A stretch of 64,000 nt of DNA from Branchiostoma belcheri (Eukaryota > Chordata > Leptocardii > Amphioxiformes > Branchiostomatidae), in NCBI RefSeq assembly GCF_001625305.1, contig NW_017802491.1, positions 2,474,312-2,538,311 of the forward strand. The letters are read 5' to 3'. This document shows positions 47,076-59,086 of this stretch, piece by piece (the first letter of the stretch is position 1; each line of letters begins with the position of its first letter). Both the position numbers and the translations under genes were made by a program. The notes below the pieces were generated by a model. It was not told the DNA's origin. It was given only the letters and a program-made list of their open reading frames with translations, and searched no databases.

Positions 47076-49402
47076 AGGAATTGTGATGTGATGTGTAACG
47101 TTACATTTTTAATGTATACACCAGTATGGACTGTGAAAAGATATAGCTGCAATAGAAGAAGGTTTGTAACAATACTTCATCCACAGTGTTTGGTACAGAA
47201 AATTCTTTTCAAAATGATACTGTGAATGGTCATTATGATAGACGACATCATCTTTGACACATTTGATATCTAGTATCATGTCTCATGCTCAAATATGCAA
47301 TATACCTGATGACTTTGACTTCATCTTTGACTTATCACTATTGGCTAAGGGTTAGCTAACCCTAAATTAGGGTTAAACTAACCCTGCACAACCTAAACCC
47401 TGACCCTGAAGTAGGGTAACACTAATTACGATAACGTTACACCAAGAAACCCAGAACTAACTTGCATTTAAAATCACTCTTTTACAATTGCCAGTAATTT
47501 TTTTTTCTGTGTTCGGTGAGTGTTTCACGTACATGTCTCCTTTGTCTGCCAGCTGATGCTGTGTGCTTGGCTGCCTTATTACCGCAACCGGTCATCACAG
47601 CCGTGTACGAGTATGAGATATAACTAAGGCTCCACATCTCTCCAGACGTATTGGTTCTAATCTTCTGTCTCTCTCGAGATCCAATATTGACCCATGGCCA
47701 TGGATGCGCCAGTTCCAAGGCAGAAGGTAATAGGCTGGACCTATGCATGTCTGGGAAACGGCCCATTGGCGCCTCTTGTGAGTACCTTGGAGACCGTTGT
47801 TGCCAAACTTTCGACGCAGTACAGTTAAACTTTTGAGCGTGATTGATGCATCTGTATTAGTTGCTGTTGACCATTGATTCCTTTAATATTGGAGACTCGC
47901 CAAATAGCCAAGTGTGCTCTTCCATGGCTTGAACTCATAAAACTAAAGACACCGGGTGCAGAAGTTCAACTTGGAACTAGGCCATTTCCGTGGTTGAGAC
48001 CACTCACTGGGCATAGTAAGTGGTCCGTGGAATTGGGAACTCTACTTTCTAAACATGCGTGAAGACTTTCAGCTTGAGTCAGGATTAAGAGATTGCGTAC
48101 GTAGTTTGCCAACATTATTGGCAACTTTTATGAGTCACAGTCATCATTTGATGGCCCAAATCAAATGAACCGGAAATGTCACCATCAAAGGTCTTGTTTG
48201 CCATGAAACACAATAGGAAAACAGGAGTAAAGTTTATGTACAGTTGTTAAACGCAAAACTGAATTTAATGTTTTTTGCCAGACGTAATTTTTCTGCCATT
48301 TACAGACAGCATAACGTGATAAAACATATTCATATACAGATGTTACGTATATAATGCTGCGTCTGTCTACTATAGTCAGTTGAATAATGTACCTAATATG
48401 TAATGGTCTTTTGTAATTGATTGTTACAACACAAATGTTTTCTGTTAATTACATGACGTAAAAGCTCATCTGAGCAAGAATTCCACAGAGATCTCGATAA
48501 TTGTGAATGTAATAGTGTGTGTTTATTTTCCCATTTGGAAAAATAGAGCTAAAATTACCCGTTCGTGTTAATTACCAAACACCGTTTGCTTGACGTAAAG
48601 ATCTTACTGTCTTGGTTCCCTAGCTATCTGTAATTGATGAATAAGCGCCACTATCGTTCTCAATGATAACATCTCTATATTTCATTTCTCGCATGGATGA
48701 CGAATAATTGCTGTGATAAGATAGAACAGTATCATGTGACGAAGTCTGGACGAAGCTTAAATCCAACCAACATCATAACGCAGTGTAAGGACTGGTATGA
48801 AACGTTACTAGCGTTGGATTGCAAGTTCTTCCACCTAGCATGATCATTGGGAGATGATATAAGGCTCTATTTGGTGCATACGTTTTCTCTATAATATCAC
48901 GTGCACGTCTCGGTTTAGAAAACTGCCTTGTTGCTTTATATATATATATATGTACAGTGTGACGGTTCATGAAGAACACCAAGGTAAAATCGCGTTAAAA
49001 ATCAGTACCGCGTAGTTCCTTTTGTTTTCCACTGACATAAGATACAGGTATCTACTGCTTCGTGTAACAAGGATAAACTATAATCATCAGGCAATATAGT
49101 GCATAATGCATATCTAGTTTCTATGTTAGGTACCTATTGGAAGATATTTCTGTATGCTAAACTTACTCAGAGTATATTTACTTAGTATGGATTAGGCTTA
49201 CCAATCTTAGTAGTCACTGCCACCCTCGCAGAATTCGGTGTTATCAATCATACACTTATCAGTCGGACTTATCAGGCTAATGCATGTTATGATATCATAC
49301 TTGAAGCGTGACTCCATCTACTGTTGCACTGTCAACTCAGTCTCAACTCAAATCTTCTTTCTGCCGATGTCATATGGTATTTTCTGGCGAATTCCTTCTC
49401 TG
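47076..49402. other. ERCC6-nAChR convergent intergenic region
   Basis: No gene recognised. It contains a cluster of TTAGGG/CCCTAA-like words (47339-47420), including the 16-bp palindrome AGGGTTAGCTAACCCT at 47348, and a short (TA)n at about 48937. Confidence 0.45.
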
Positions 49403-49408
49403 TTTATT
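49403..49408 (-). terminator. Candidate poly(A) signal for the nAChR-like gene
   Basis: TTTATT on the plus strand, AATAAA on the minus strand, 224 bp past the stop codon. Confidence 0.35.
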
Positions 49409-49460
49409 TTTACATCCTCACTCCCAGGTGAGATTAGTCATCGGTGTAGAGATGAATGTC

Positions 49461-49610
49461 CTAGGGCCCTATGCCCACTAGGATAAACTTGTCCCAATCG
49501 ATCCTAATTGATTCGCTTTGATCCGGCTTCAAGCCGAATCGAGCCGGATCGACGCCGGATCAAACAGGCTCAATCCGGACAATCTTATCCGAGTGGGAAT
49601 GGGGCCTTAG
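49461..49610. mobile_element. 150-bp MITE just after the nAChR stop codon
   Basis: The left end CTAGGGCCCTATGCCCACT and the reverse complement of the right end CTAAGGCCCCATTCCCACT agree over about 40 bp at roughly 80%. Inside, TTTGATCCGGC and GCCGGATCAAA form a second inverted pair, and GCCGGATC-type words recur. It sits 22 bp beyond the stop, so it probably lies in the 3' UTR. Confidence 0.75.
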
Positions 49611-49631
49611 AGTGTACTTTCTGGTTGTGAA

Positions 49632-52600
49632 TCAGGCCGCTGTGGCGAATGCGATCAGACACGACGTTGCTGTGACCAGGTACAGGAGCATGCAGATGCG
49701 GTCCAGCACCTTGGCCAGGCTCCTCCACTCCCTCTCCAGGGCTCTGTTCTTCTCCACCCTGCGCGCGTGCGTCAGCAGTCCCGCCAAGTTCTGCTGCACG
49801 CACTGGAGATTGTCCACCATGTGATGGAGGGCTAACGTGGTCTTGTCGTTGGAGTTGGTGGTGTTGTCGTTGTGCTGCTTGTTGCTGTCCACGCTGTTGA
49901 GCGTGGTGAGGTCTGGCGGGCTGTACTCCCCCGGGCTGTCGGCTGACTCCGCCAGGCTCTGCTTGGAGAGGTCTCCCATCAATAGCAGGGTCGCCACGTA
50001 CTTCAGGAACACCTGGAGAACGACATGTCAGACAGACACGTGTTATTCCATACGGTAAAAAGACAATGGAGGTTACTACTAAAAGGACGATTTACAGGAA
50101 GCGTTGTCCTTTGCCAAAGGACAGAATTACTTGAAAGTTCGGTGCATCTAGGAGTTGAAGAAGGAAACGAAAGCAAGTGAGAGACAGATAATGAAAGTCA
50201 GTAATAGAGAAAGGAAGTAACGAACCTTCCTGGACCAGTCCGGTATGGTTCTGGCTCCCATGGAGGAGTCACAGGCGTACATGACGAACACAGACATGCC
50301 GAGAGACACGGCCATCAGGATCATCGTGATGATCACAAACCTCCCTGTGGACAGGAAGGAGGAAAACTCAGTCACTGCTTCGCACAGCTGGTTATGAGTG
50401 CGGTTCTAACTTACACCCATTGAACGTAGAATCATTGTTTCTGGCGAAGATAAGTGAAAAAATGTAAAGACGAGTAGCTGAAATAGCTACGTTATGCCTG
50501 ACAAAAAGTTAATCCTTACCTATCCATGGTAAGTTGTCGGACTCTGGTAGCACGTCGGTCAGGACAAGTTGGAACACCACCATGGACAGCAGCAGCGATA
50601 CCCCGAAGGACAGTTTCTCCCCGCAGTTACTCGGTAAGAAGAAGGTGGCCGTCATGACAAACGTCAGCAGCAGGCACGGCAGCAGCAGGTTGAACACGTA
50701 GAACGTCGACTTCCGTTTCAGGACGAGCCGGAACGTCACGTCAGCGTAGGGCGTCCCGATGTTGAAGTCCTCGCCGTACCAGATCATGTGCCGCTTTGCC
50801 TTGAAGGAGCCGACTTCCCACTCGGGGTGCACGATGAAGCTCTCCAGGCTTCCCTCGTCAGCCATGCTGCGCATGTCTAGCTCGTTGCCGCTGTGGATCC
50901 ACGGCCCGAACTTGAGCACGCAGGTCTGAGTGTCGAACGGGAAGCTGGAGACGTCGAGGTGACAGGAGGACATGGTGACGGTGGGCATCTCCCACAGCAC
51001 GTACCCCGTACTGTACACCTTGATGTACGTGTCGTCAGTCGACCACCCGTTGAAGTATGGATCAACACTGAACAGACACAAAACATTCAGTGCCAATAAG
51101 ATGCAACGGATACAAGCTGATTGGCAATATTACAGTTTCCCAGTGGTTAGTTTATTACAAGATCTAGTTCTTGCTGATACCATACGGTAATTTACTACGA
51201 GCTGGTGTGTTGCAACTAAGGAAGTTTGCAAAAATACCGACTATACAGGCACAAATACAACAGCTAGCATGGATATGACAGAAAGTTACTTGAACTGGTG
51301 AGAACTACAGCGCATGGCTGCTAAACGACAGAGGGAATGGAAAACCAAAACCGTTTTGTACAAATGAGAGATCGATGGCAACTACAGAGAGACAAGAACT
51401 TCACAAAGAAAACATCTCTGAAGAAACCACCGCACTCACTTTTGATACAAGACGATGTCGGGTTTCCATATCTCGGCTGCCGGGAGAGTGAGGGCCTTGA
51501 ATCCGCCGAACTCCTCGGGTTCCCATGTGAGGTGCGAGTCGTTCCAAGCCTGCGGACCGCACACATATATGCACAGACGTTAACAACATCAAAAACATCA
51601 AATCTATGCTACTAACAAACGGATAGAAATGAACTTACACATACATGTACGAGCGGTACATGGATAAATCAACATGTTGAATCTAACGTGAACACTACGT
51701 TCTACCGCGCGGTCTAAACATGCTTTGATGTATTTGCCTATCTGTACACAGTAAGGGTTACCTCCTTCTAGGATGTAATCGAACATCAATTATGGGATGG
51801 ATTGTAAAAAGTTGTTTTGTACAAGGTACACATTGCGAGGTGTACTCGGCAAAATTAAACTCGAGAGATTATTTAAGCTGATGAAAAGGGTTAGGATCCG
51901 AGGGCATTATCTAAACGTCTTTTGTCAATACTAGACTTTGACTAACACATTTTTGCCTTGATGGAACTTACGCAATATAGAATACGTCGATGTATATCGC
52001 GGAGGCAATGTGTTACGAAAGAGCATGAAACACGTAAACATCCCACAGTGGGATACATTTGATTGATATAGTGATCGAAGTGCTTCATCAGCAATGGTCA
52101 ATAAAAGTATCCATGCAATGAACACATATGGGACCGGTATGATTGTACATCTTCATTTGATTAAACGATCCATCGACTAATTTTGTTCATTGTAATAGTT
52201 CGAGTAACAGTCATTCTGTTCCCCACGACAATCCCAAATAATGTATGACTCTTTGTACTCAATTTACCAGTCACGTAAGTTATAGGACAAATGGACAGTA
52301 AGGAATTGTTCTGCTGTGATCGTGCAAATTTATCAAGTAAACAATGTATCCGTCATTTGATTGTATCCTAATAAAAACAGCAGGTGCTTCATACAATTCG
52401 AGCTTGTATATATGTTAAATGTCCATTTGTGTTTAAAACTGTTCGTAGTTACTATATGTAAATTTGTGCCTAGTCGATTCAGTAAACCAAAATTATTACA
52501 ATTTTATACTGACGTGTATACTGATGTCGTCAGAAACGTGAAAGACTTTGAAGGTAGAGAAATAGCTCGTTGATATCGGGGATCGGTGTATATAGAAACC

Positions 52601-55600
52601 ACATCAGGATGCAGCAGATTTTAAGTTTAAGCTCAACAAGGTGCACCCGTGTCCCTCCGGTGTGATTATTTCCAAGACACCCATCTAAGACTTAATGAGA
52701 ATCTCCCCTGTGAGTAGGACAGTCATCAATAACTCATCATCGCTCTCATTTCTGACAGGTGATTTCCCCGAGGACAGTTGTTATGGATCCCTGCCATGGA
52801 CACACCTGATACGGACCAACTTTTCTCCACCCCGGGTCAGCTCCCCTGGTAACCTCCATTTCTAATTCATACATCAGAAACTGCAAATTAACGACCTGCA
52901 GGACTCAAATCGTCCGTGTCGCCTTTCTTCCCGACTTTTGGTTTGATCACTTGGTCACTTTGAGGGGCTTTTGATACAGTCAACCGGGCGTCAGGACGAC
53001 CTAATTGCTGCCCAGCTGTTCCTAAAATAGACGATGGAATCGATTTTCAAGAACACTAATGCTCACCAGTGTTTATATAGAGAGAGGCTTTTTGTAGAAA
53101 GTTCGCTGGCTACCTTATGAAGTCGTTATCACTGGATTATCTAGATGCTAGATCTGTTTTCAAGCTGCTGAGACGAAGTCATGGGTGTCATTACTTACCA
53201 TTGTCATCCATATGTTTGCAGTCAGGGTCTGGTGCTTTTCGTTCTGGGCAGGACAGAAGCAATATTTAGTCAACAGGGTGAAAGTAATGTTGATACATGT
53301 ACTGACAAATAGCCATGATGATACTAACTAAGCGTGTTCTCCACTCTGGTGTATACCTAAACTAAGTTATATTGTTACAGGCCATTGTAGCCCAACTAGC
53401 GAAAAACACAGGACTCCATATGGGAAACCTGTGCCATCATATCCCCTGTCCCATCCACCACCATACATGTAAGTATGTTTAAAATCTCATTCGTAACTTT
53501 GGGACAATGGCAGTGCTGACGGAGTGACCGATTTCGACTTTATTCGTCTTTCTAGAAAAGCAGTTTTAAGAATATGTTGAATCTTAAATCATAAAATGGT
53601 TTAAAAGTCATATGACGCAAGACGGATCTGTCATCAGAACTGAAAGGTTTTTTTCCATATCCAAAAGGCTATAGTTATTGCGCAGTCCCTTGGGAATAAT
53701 GAACCTACATTAATAATTGCACTCCAGGCAGCACACAGGTAGCAATTGTGAGATTGGTATCTTTTCCATTACGACTGTAGAGTTAGGATATTGCAGGCTG
53801 GCATGGCGCTGTTATTTACGGGACTGCGTGGTGCGGAAAAGCATGATGGTCGCGTGACGATTCAGCTGATAGATCTCTCTACTCTTGGTAGATTGCCATG
53901 TACTTCATCGTCATTAGTAGGCACTCAGGGCGGTTCACGTGAGGGTAGGCACTTTATATGATATGGTACGCATCTGATTGTGCTTCAATTTCTCTCAAGC
54001 AACAAAAATAGCCTCCGTCCCGTTGCAAAAAGTTGCGCTATGTAACGGGAAGAAGAGTGGGTACACGACAGCTAAATAAAACAAGCCTATAAGCCCGGTG
54101 TCTAGTTTATCGCGGTTTGGGCGGGCTCTCTTCGGAGCTGTAGTAATTCCACGCCGCGGTTTGCTAATCAACTCCACTTCGGGGAACCACTACAGGCCCG
54201 AAGGGAGCCCGCATACACCGCGATAGACTGGACACCAGGCTGAATCCTTTGGATGTGTCCACACGTTGATCAGCGTTGACAAGATAGTTTAGCACACTGG
54301 AGGTGCTATCCTTTTGGTTAAATCTTGTGTCCACGTTCAGTTAATAAAGTAGACAGTTCGCCACGAGCGTACCCTCTGTATTGAGTAATGTTTGACAAAG
54401 AACTGCACCAAGGTCAATGGAACCTAGCGGTTCGCACTCAAAGCGGATTTCTTTTCAATCTAACAGCGCGAACGATCAAATGAATTGAAGCGGTCAAAGA
54501 CTGGATAAAGTACCAAGGGCATGGAGTATCCTCTAATGAAGCTTCAAGGACATTGCGTCATTCTCTAATGATCTGCAATTATGACAGATCCGCCTTTGCT
54601 TCCACCATCCAATTGAAACTGCCGCCTCAAAAGTGTAGCAGAACTTTTCAAAGTGGGAGGAAAGTTTCGTAACATAGCCTATTCCGATCACGTCTCGCCC
54701 TGCTCCTGTGTGGGTAATTACCCCACAAGAGACGAGGACTCCACAGGTGGCTACACGTCCAGAGAACACTGACAGGTGCCAGGGCGAGATTTCCTACATG
54801 ATTAATTAGAACAGATCCTCTGCTGGGGTACTGGGACCGGCAGGTCGTACACGTCCTATCGGGGTCAGTACTGCTCGATGATGGGGGAAGACTCTGGGGA
54901 ACCACTGAGGACGTACAGAACCTCCCAACTAACACTTAAAACGATGTTTAGCAGTAGTAATGCAAGAGACCTCGTCAGAAGCTCACAAGAATGAAACAAG
55001 TTGAATGCTTAGAGCTTTTTCCGATAACAATTATCCAAGAGCTAGTTGATGTTCTCTTGATTGGAAAGATGGTCTGTTTCTGTTCTCCTTCTCCTTATTG
55101 TTGCGAATCGTATGCAAAGAGAGTTTCCTTTTGCCTGGACGCTTGTTTCTCAGTATCACTGCCAGACTAAACTGTGCAATACCCGAATGTATAATAATCT
55201 GAGTCAATCTAATAAGAACCTTTGTCACCCTGGACACACCTGCAGTAAGGACTTCAAAAAGTCAAAGGACTTCAACAAAAACAAGTCGATGTCTTTGCAA
55301 GAAGGTGAGAGACTGAGACAGAAAATCGAATCTCATTCTTGGTAGTTATTTCGACAATCAATGGTGAAAATCGTGAAAAAGTAGAACAGAACTCAAAGAT
55401 TGTAACCACGCGTAATGTAAGAGAAAACTTTGGCACTGCTTCAAAGGTTGGTCCAAGTACGGACAAGTTTGATGTCCCAAGTTGGGATGAGGTATGGCGT
55501 ATGTTGCAGAGGATCAATACAGGGTCACACCCCGTGCTACAAATCAAGAACAACAATCTCACCATGTCAATGATGTGCGTCAGGGTAACCCCGATCTCCA

Positions 55601-58600
55601 CCATCAGGATGTCGTCCGGCGCTTTGACCGGTCTCAGCGCCTTGTTGTAGTGGTTGAACAGGTGGTGGTATAGCCGGGTACCATTTTCTGAGGGATGCGG
55701 GAAAACTTTCACCGTTTGTTCCAGACAATAGTTTAATCAAAATTGTCAATATCATATATTTACAAACTGAAAAAGTCTAAAATAAAAGACGCTCGTGATG
55801 TCAAATCTAACTTCTCGGACATCAACTTGTACAGCTTTTGACTGGCAAATGATTGTTTATAGCATACAAACGTCGTGTAAATAAGTACTATAAAATAGAG
55901 TCAGTGATATCCTAAACGTTGTAATTGATTAGAAATACATACTACAAGTTGCTCCTTTATCCATCTATCACGCCTGAGCTTTACTGGAAGAAAGACCCTA
56001 TAGCTAGCCTATTAATCACTGGGAGTGAATCTATATATTGACTTGTAGGAATGAACAGGTGTTTTTCACCTCACAGGTAGTCTATTCATATTAACGACGC
56101 ATGGGCACAGCTAGACATTTAGGGGGTTTTCCCAACGAGTAACGTATCAAAGTATATTTTGACGACATATTTTGAATGAAGACAACATGATGCTGATATA
56201 AGCTTTGAGCGCTATGCCTAAACAGAATTTGGCAACGTTTTCTGCCTGCGTCTTTTCTCTGACAATTCTCCGTTTAGAAAACGGTTACCCTGTCAGATCC
56301 AGTCACGAAATCAGCAGTGGCAGTTCCATTGGTTAATGGCCTTCCTGATTGCAGAGCCTAACAGCAGGTCGATAACTCGCGAGAAGAATGTCCTAACTAC
56401 CGTACTGAACAAAGGAAAGTTAATGAAACTTCTATATCGCCACACTGGTTCAATGATTGACGTTACTGTACAAACAATGGCGTCTATGTCTTTGACTGAG
56501 TGTTGTAGACAGCAGGGGCGACAAGGCCAAGGGCAGGTTAGTCGTCCGAAATCACCGTGGTTTGGAGATGATTACTCTCCAAGCTGAGGTTGGTGGTGAA
56601 CATTGTGACCTTTCTACGAGTATCATATGCCCTTTCCTTTTTCTGAGAGAGAGTAGGAGATGATTACGTTTTTCAGGTAGTGCTTTACGTGCTTACTGAC
56701 AGGTACAGTTAGTCCTAAAATGATACTATTGCCACTGGCAGTAGGTCTCTATAGAATATATATTAGACCTTGCAACATATTTGAAAGACGTATAAGTCAC
56801 CCCAGGGTCCACGCGCATATTACATGTAATAACCAAGTACGGCGAGCGCAATAAAGGGCACTTAGTGACAGTATTGCAGGGCGCTTTATAGCAGCACAAA
56901 AGGCCATTTTATGGCCGAAGCTTGTTACCAGGGGCACCTTGGGAACTGATTAAGTTACCATTCGCGAAGCTGCGACAAGATGAAATGATGGACCTGGCGT
57001 ACAATCATTCCTGCGTCATAGTTGACCGGCGGCTTAGAAGTGTCTGTAATTGAGATCTTCCTGCTTTTTCCATCGCATTTAACGTTAATGAAAGTTTTAA
57101 ATGAATGCTAGTGCGTCAGAAATATAACATTCATGTCTATGTATTTGGTTCAGCGTAAAGTGCAGCTGTTTGTTATTCCTACCAGATATTATTGACCGTA
57201 CACACATGCGTTTGACGTAGGACGTCCGAGAAGTTTGGGGCAATTTTCTCAGCTATTAGACACAGGAATTATCCCTGCATACTTACAGAACTGCAGTCCG
57301 CACTGCAATCTATACTCTGAATGTCTGTTCGGGAAGATTGTTGTTAATGCGAAAAGAAGACGCCGCACTTCCGTGTCGGATTGGATCCACTAAAAGGAAA
57401 TTTATCAGAACTCCGCAACACTGAATTACCCAACTTTTCCGTTGAATGTGTCTCTGTTAGTTCCTTAGGATCGGAGATTGAGCGAAAGTGTAAGCCAGCG
57501 GGCAGTTCTCTGCTGAAGGATGGAGAATATTCTTCCACTAGTACTTGTAATGGATGCGCAATATGAAGCCATTTCTAGAAATTCTGACCTTTCCCGCCAA
57601 GTATTCCATCATCAATCATGCGGAACTTTGGATATATCACGGCGATCGATAGCATCAGACTAGCTTCCTAAGTGAAGACCATATTTCTGAAGGTAGTGTT
57701 ATTTTGGTAATAGCTTCTTGAGACCCGACGCTTTCGCAAGACAATATAATCATCCACTTTTGTCGTCGCTGAATTATTACATATAATGACATAACGAGTG
57801 TACAATAATGAATATAATTTCTTTGAGCCGCACTTAATTTCACAGTTATACAATCCAAGCTGTATGACAAATCTGTCCTTATACTCCTCCCCGCACTTCT
57901 TAGGTTTTTCAAGTGTTCTTTTTAGTTTTTGTTCACTTACTGTGGGTCAATTAAAAAGTAAAGATATGCTATATAGGTTCTATTCAATACTACAAAACGT
58001 CCTTCGCCTGTATTTGGATCGCTTTGTGAGCAATTGATATCCGTGTTGTTATCTGACATTCCCATACGTTGCCTGTGACTAGTGTAGAGTGCACATTTGC
58101 GATATTAGAACATTGTACTGGAGGCTAGGATCTATAGCGAACGGGTTACCGGATGATACACAAGACATTATGAAGAGCTGATGCTTTCAAACGGCTGTGT
58201 GACCTCCACAAGGTCCTGCCTCAATCCAAAGTCGCGACGCTTTCGTCAGTTGGAACCGATTTTGTCAATCTCAGGTACTTTTCTATTCCGTCTGAGACTG
58301 TTCTTCTGGAAATGAGGCATATGGACGGACGGTGAGGGATAATTGTACACTATATGTCATACTCTACCGCCAGCGGAAATGGCCAACTTCCAGATATTTC
58401 CAGCCATCATAGGAACGTTCGATATACTGTGGTAGCTGTGATGGTGATACAGGGTATCATTTATTTAGTAAACTAGGCTTAGTCGAAACTATATGACGCG
58501 GGTTTATCAATTATTAAGCAAACGACGTCATTTCGATCAATATGTTCTACTTGTAGAATAGTCTTTCCTATTAATTTCACTCCTCTCTTAAGCGCATTCT

Positions 58601-59086
58601 TGATAGTTTAGCTATACCACTATACTTACAACTACATCTTACAGGTATGGACAGAGCACACTGCTTGGATGCTGTCTATAGTAATTCGCATCGGCACGGC
58701 GGCATTCATTGATAGCTTAAGCTTGTTAAAGAAAAATGCTGATGTATCTGTACTGAGGGGATCTGACACGAAGCTTTGCGATCGTCCTAGAACATGCCTA
58801 AATTAATGTTCAGCGTCCATAATGTTGCACATGGTATTTACACCAGCAACTCTGATAGAAGGTCGCAAAATGACAAATGAAAGGTCAAATCGCTGAAACA
58901 AACCTGAGTTTGAAATTAATAAGATTGTATCATCATCGCAAGAGGACGCATGCTTATGATAGTTCAGAAAGGTAATGTTATATATAATAGGAAAGGGAAG
59001 AACTCACCCCTCGCAGCTAGACACCTGGGATACCACCAGCACTGGAAGAACAGAAAAGACCACAGGAAAACTTTCCACAGTTCCAT
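49632..59086 (-). CDS. Nicotinic-receptor-like Cys-loop channel subunit (non-alpha type)
   Basis: Seven exons in transcript order: 59086-59008, 55687-55563, 53243-53199, 51549-51440, 51067-50520, 50344-50226 and 50012-49632. Total 1407 nt, 468 aa. The start is hydrophobic (MELWKVFLWSFLFFQC), as in a signal peptide. Next come loop D ANIWMTMAW, loop A WKPDIVLYQN, a Cys-loop C155-C169 with 13 residues between, and loop B Trp176. M1 and M2 read FYVFNLLLPC and CGEKLSFGVSLLLS; the GEK at the M2 border indicates cation selectivity. M3 starts RFVIITMILM, and M4 (ICMLLYLVTATSCLIAF) ends 3 residues before the stop. The 45-nt third exon is typical of nAChR genes. Where alpha subunits have YxCC, this reads WYGEDFNIG, so the vicinal cysteines are missing. 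Overall it recalls alpha9/alpha10-type subunits. It would assemble as a pentameric membrane channel; ligand unknown. Confidence 0.9.
51550..55562 (-). other. nAChR introns around the 45-nt exon
   Basis: Apart from the exon at 53199-53243 and the inverted-repeat element at 54093, I see only short open frames and AT-rich sequence. There is no nested gene. Confidence 0.5.
54093..54240. mobile_element. 148-bp MITE with long GC-rich arms in an nAChR intron
   Basis: GCCCGGTGTCTAGTTTATCG at 54093 matches the reverse complement of the right end (GCCTGGTGTCCAGTCTATCG). The arms continue through GCGGGCTC.CTTCGG and CTGTAGT..TTCC, about 57 bp each. The interior is short. No ORF. Confidence 0.85.
55688..59007 (-). 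other. nAChR intron 1 (3.3 kb)
   Basis: GTGAGT donor after the signal-peptide exon; acceptor CATCCCTCAG before the mature N-terminus (ENGTRLYHHLF). No gene or clear repeat recognised inside. Confidence 0.6.

Noticed and set aside
47700-47828. Short plus-strand frame starting MDAPVPRQKVIGW
   Set aside because: It reads somewhat protein-like and contains possible donors, but it is only 42 codons and no partner exon was found.
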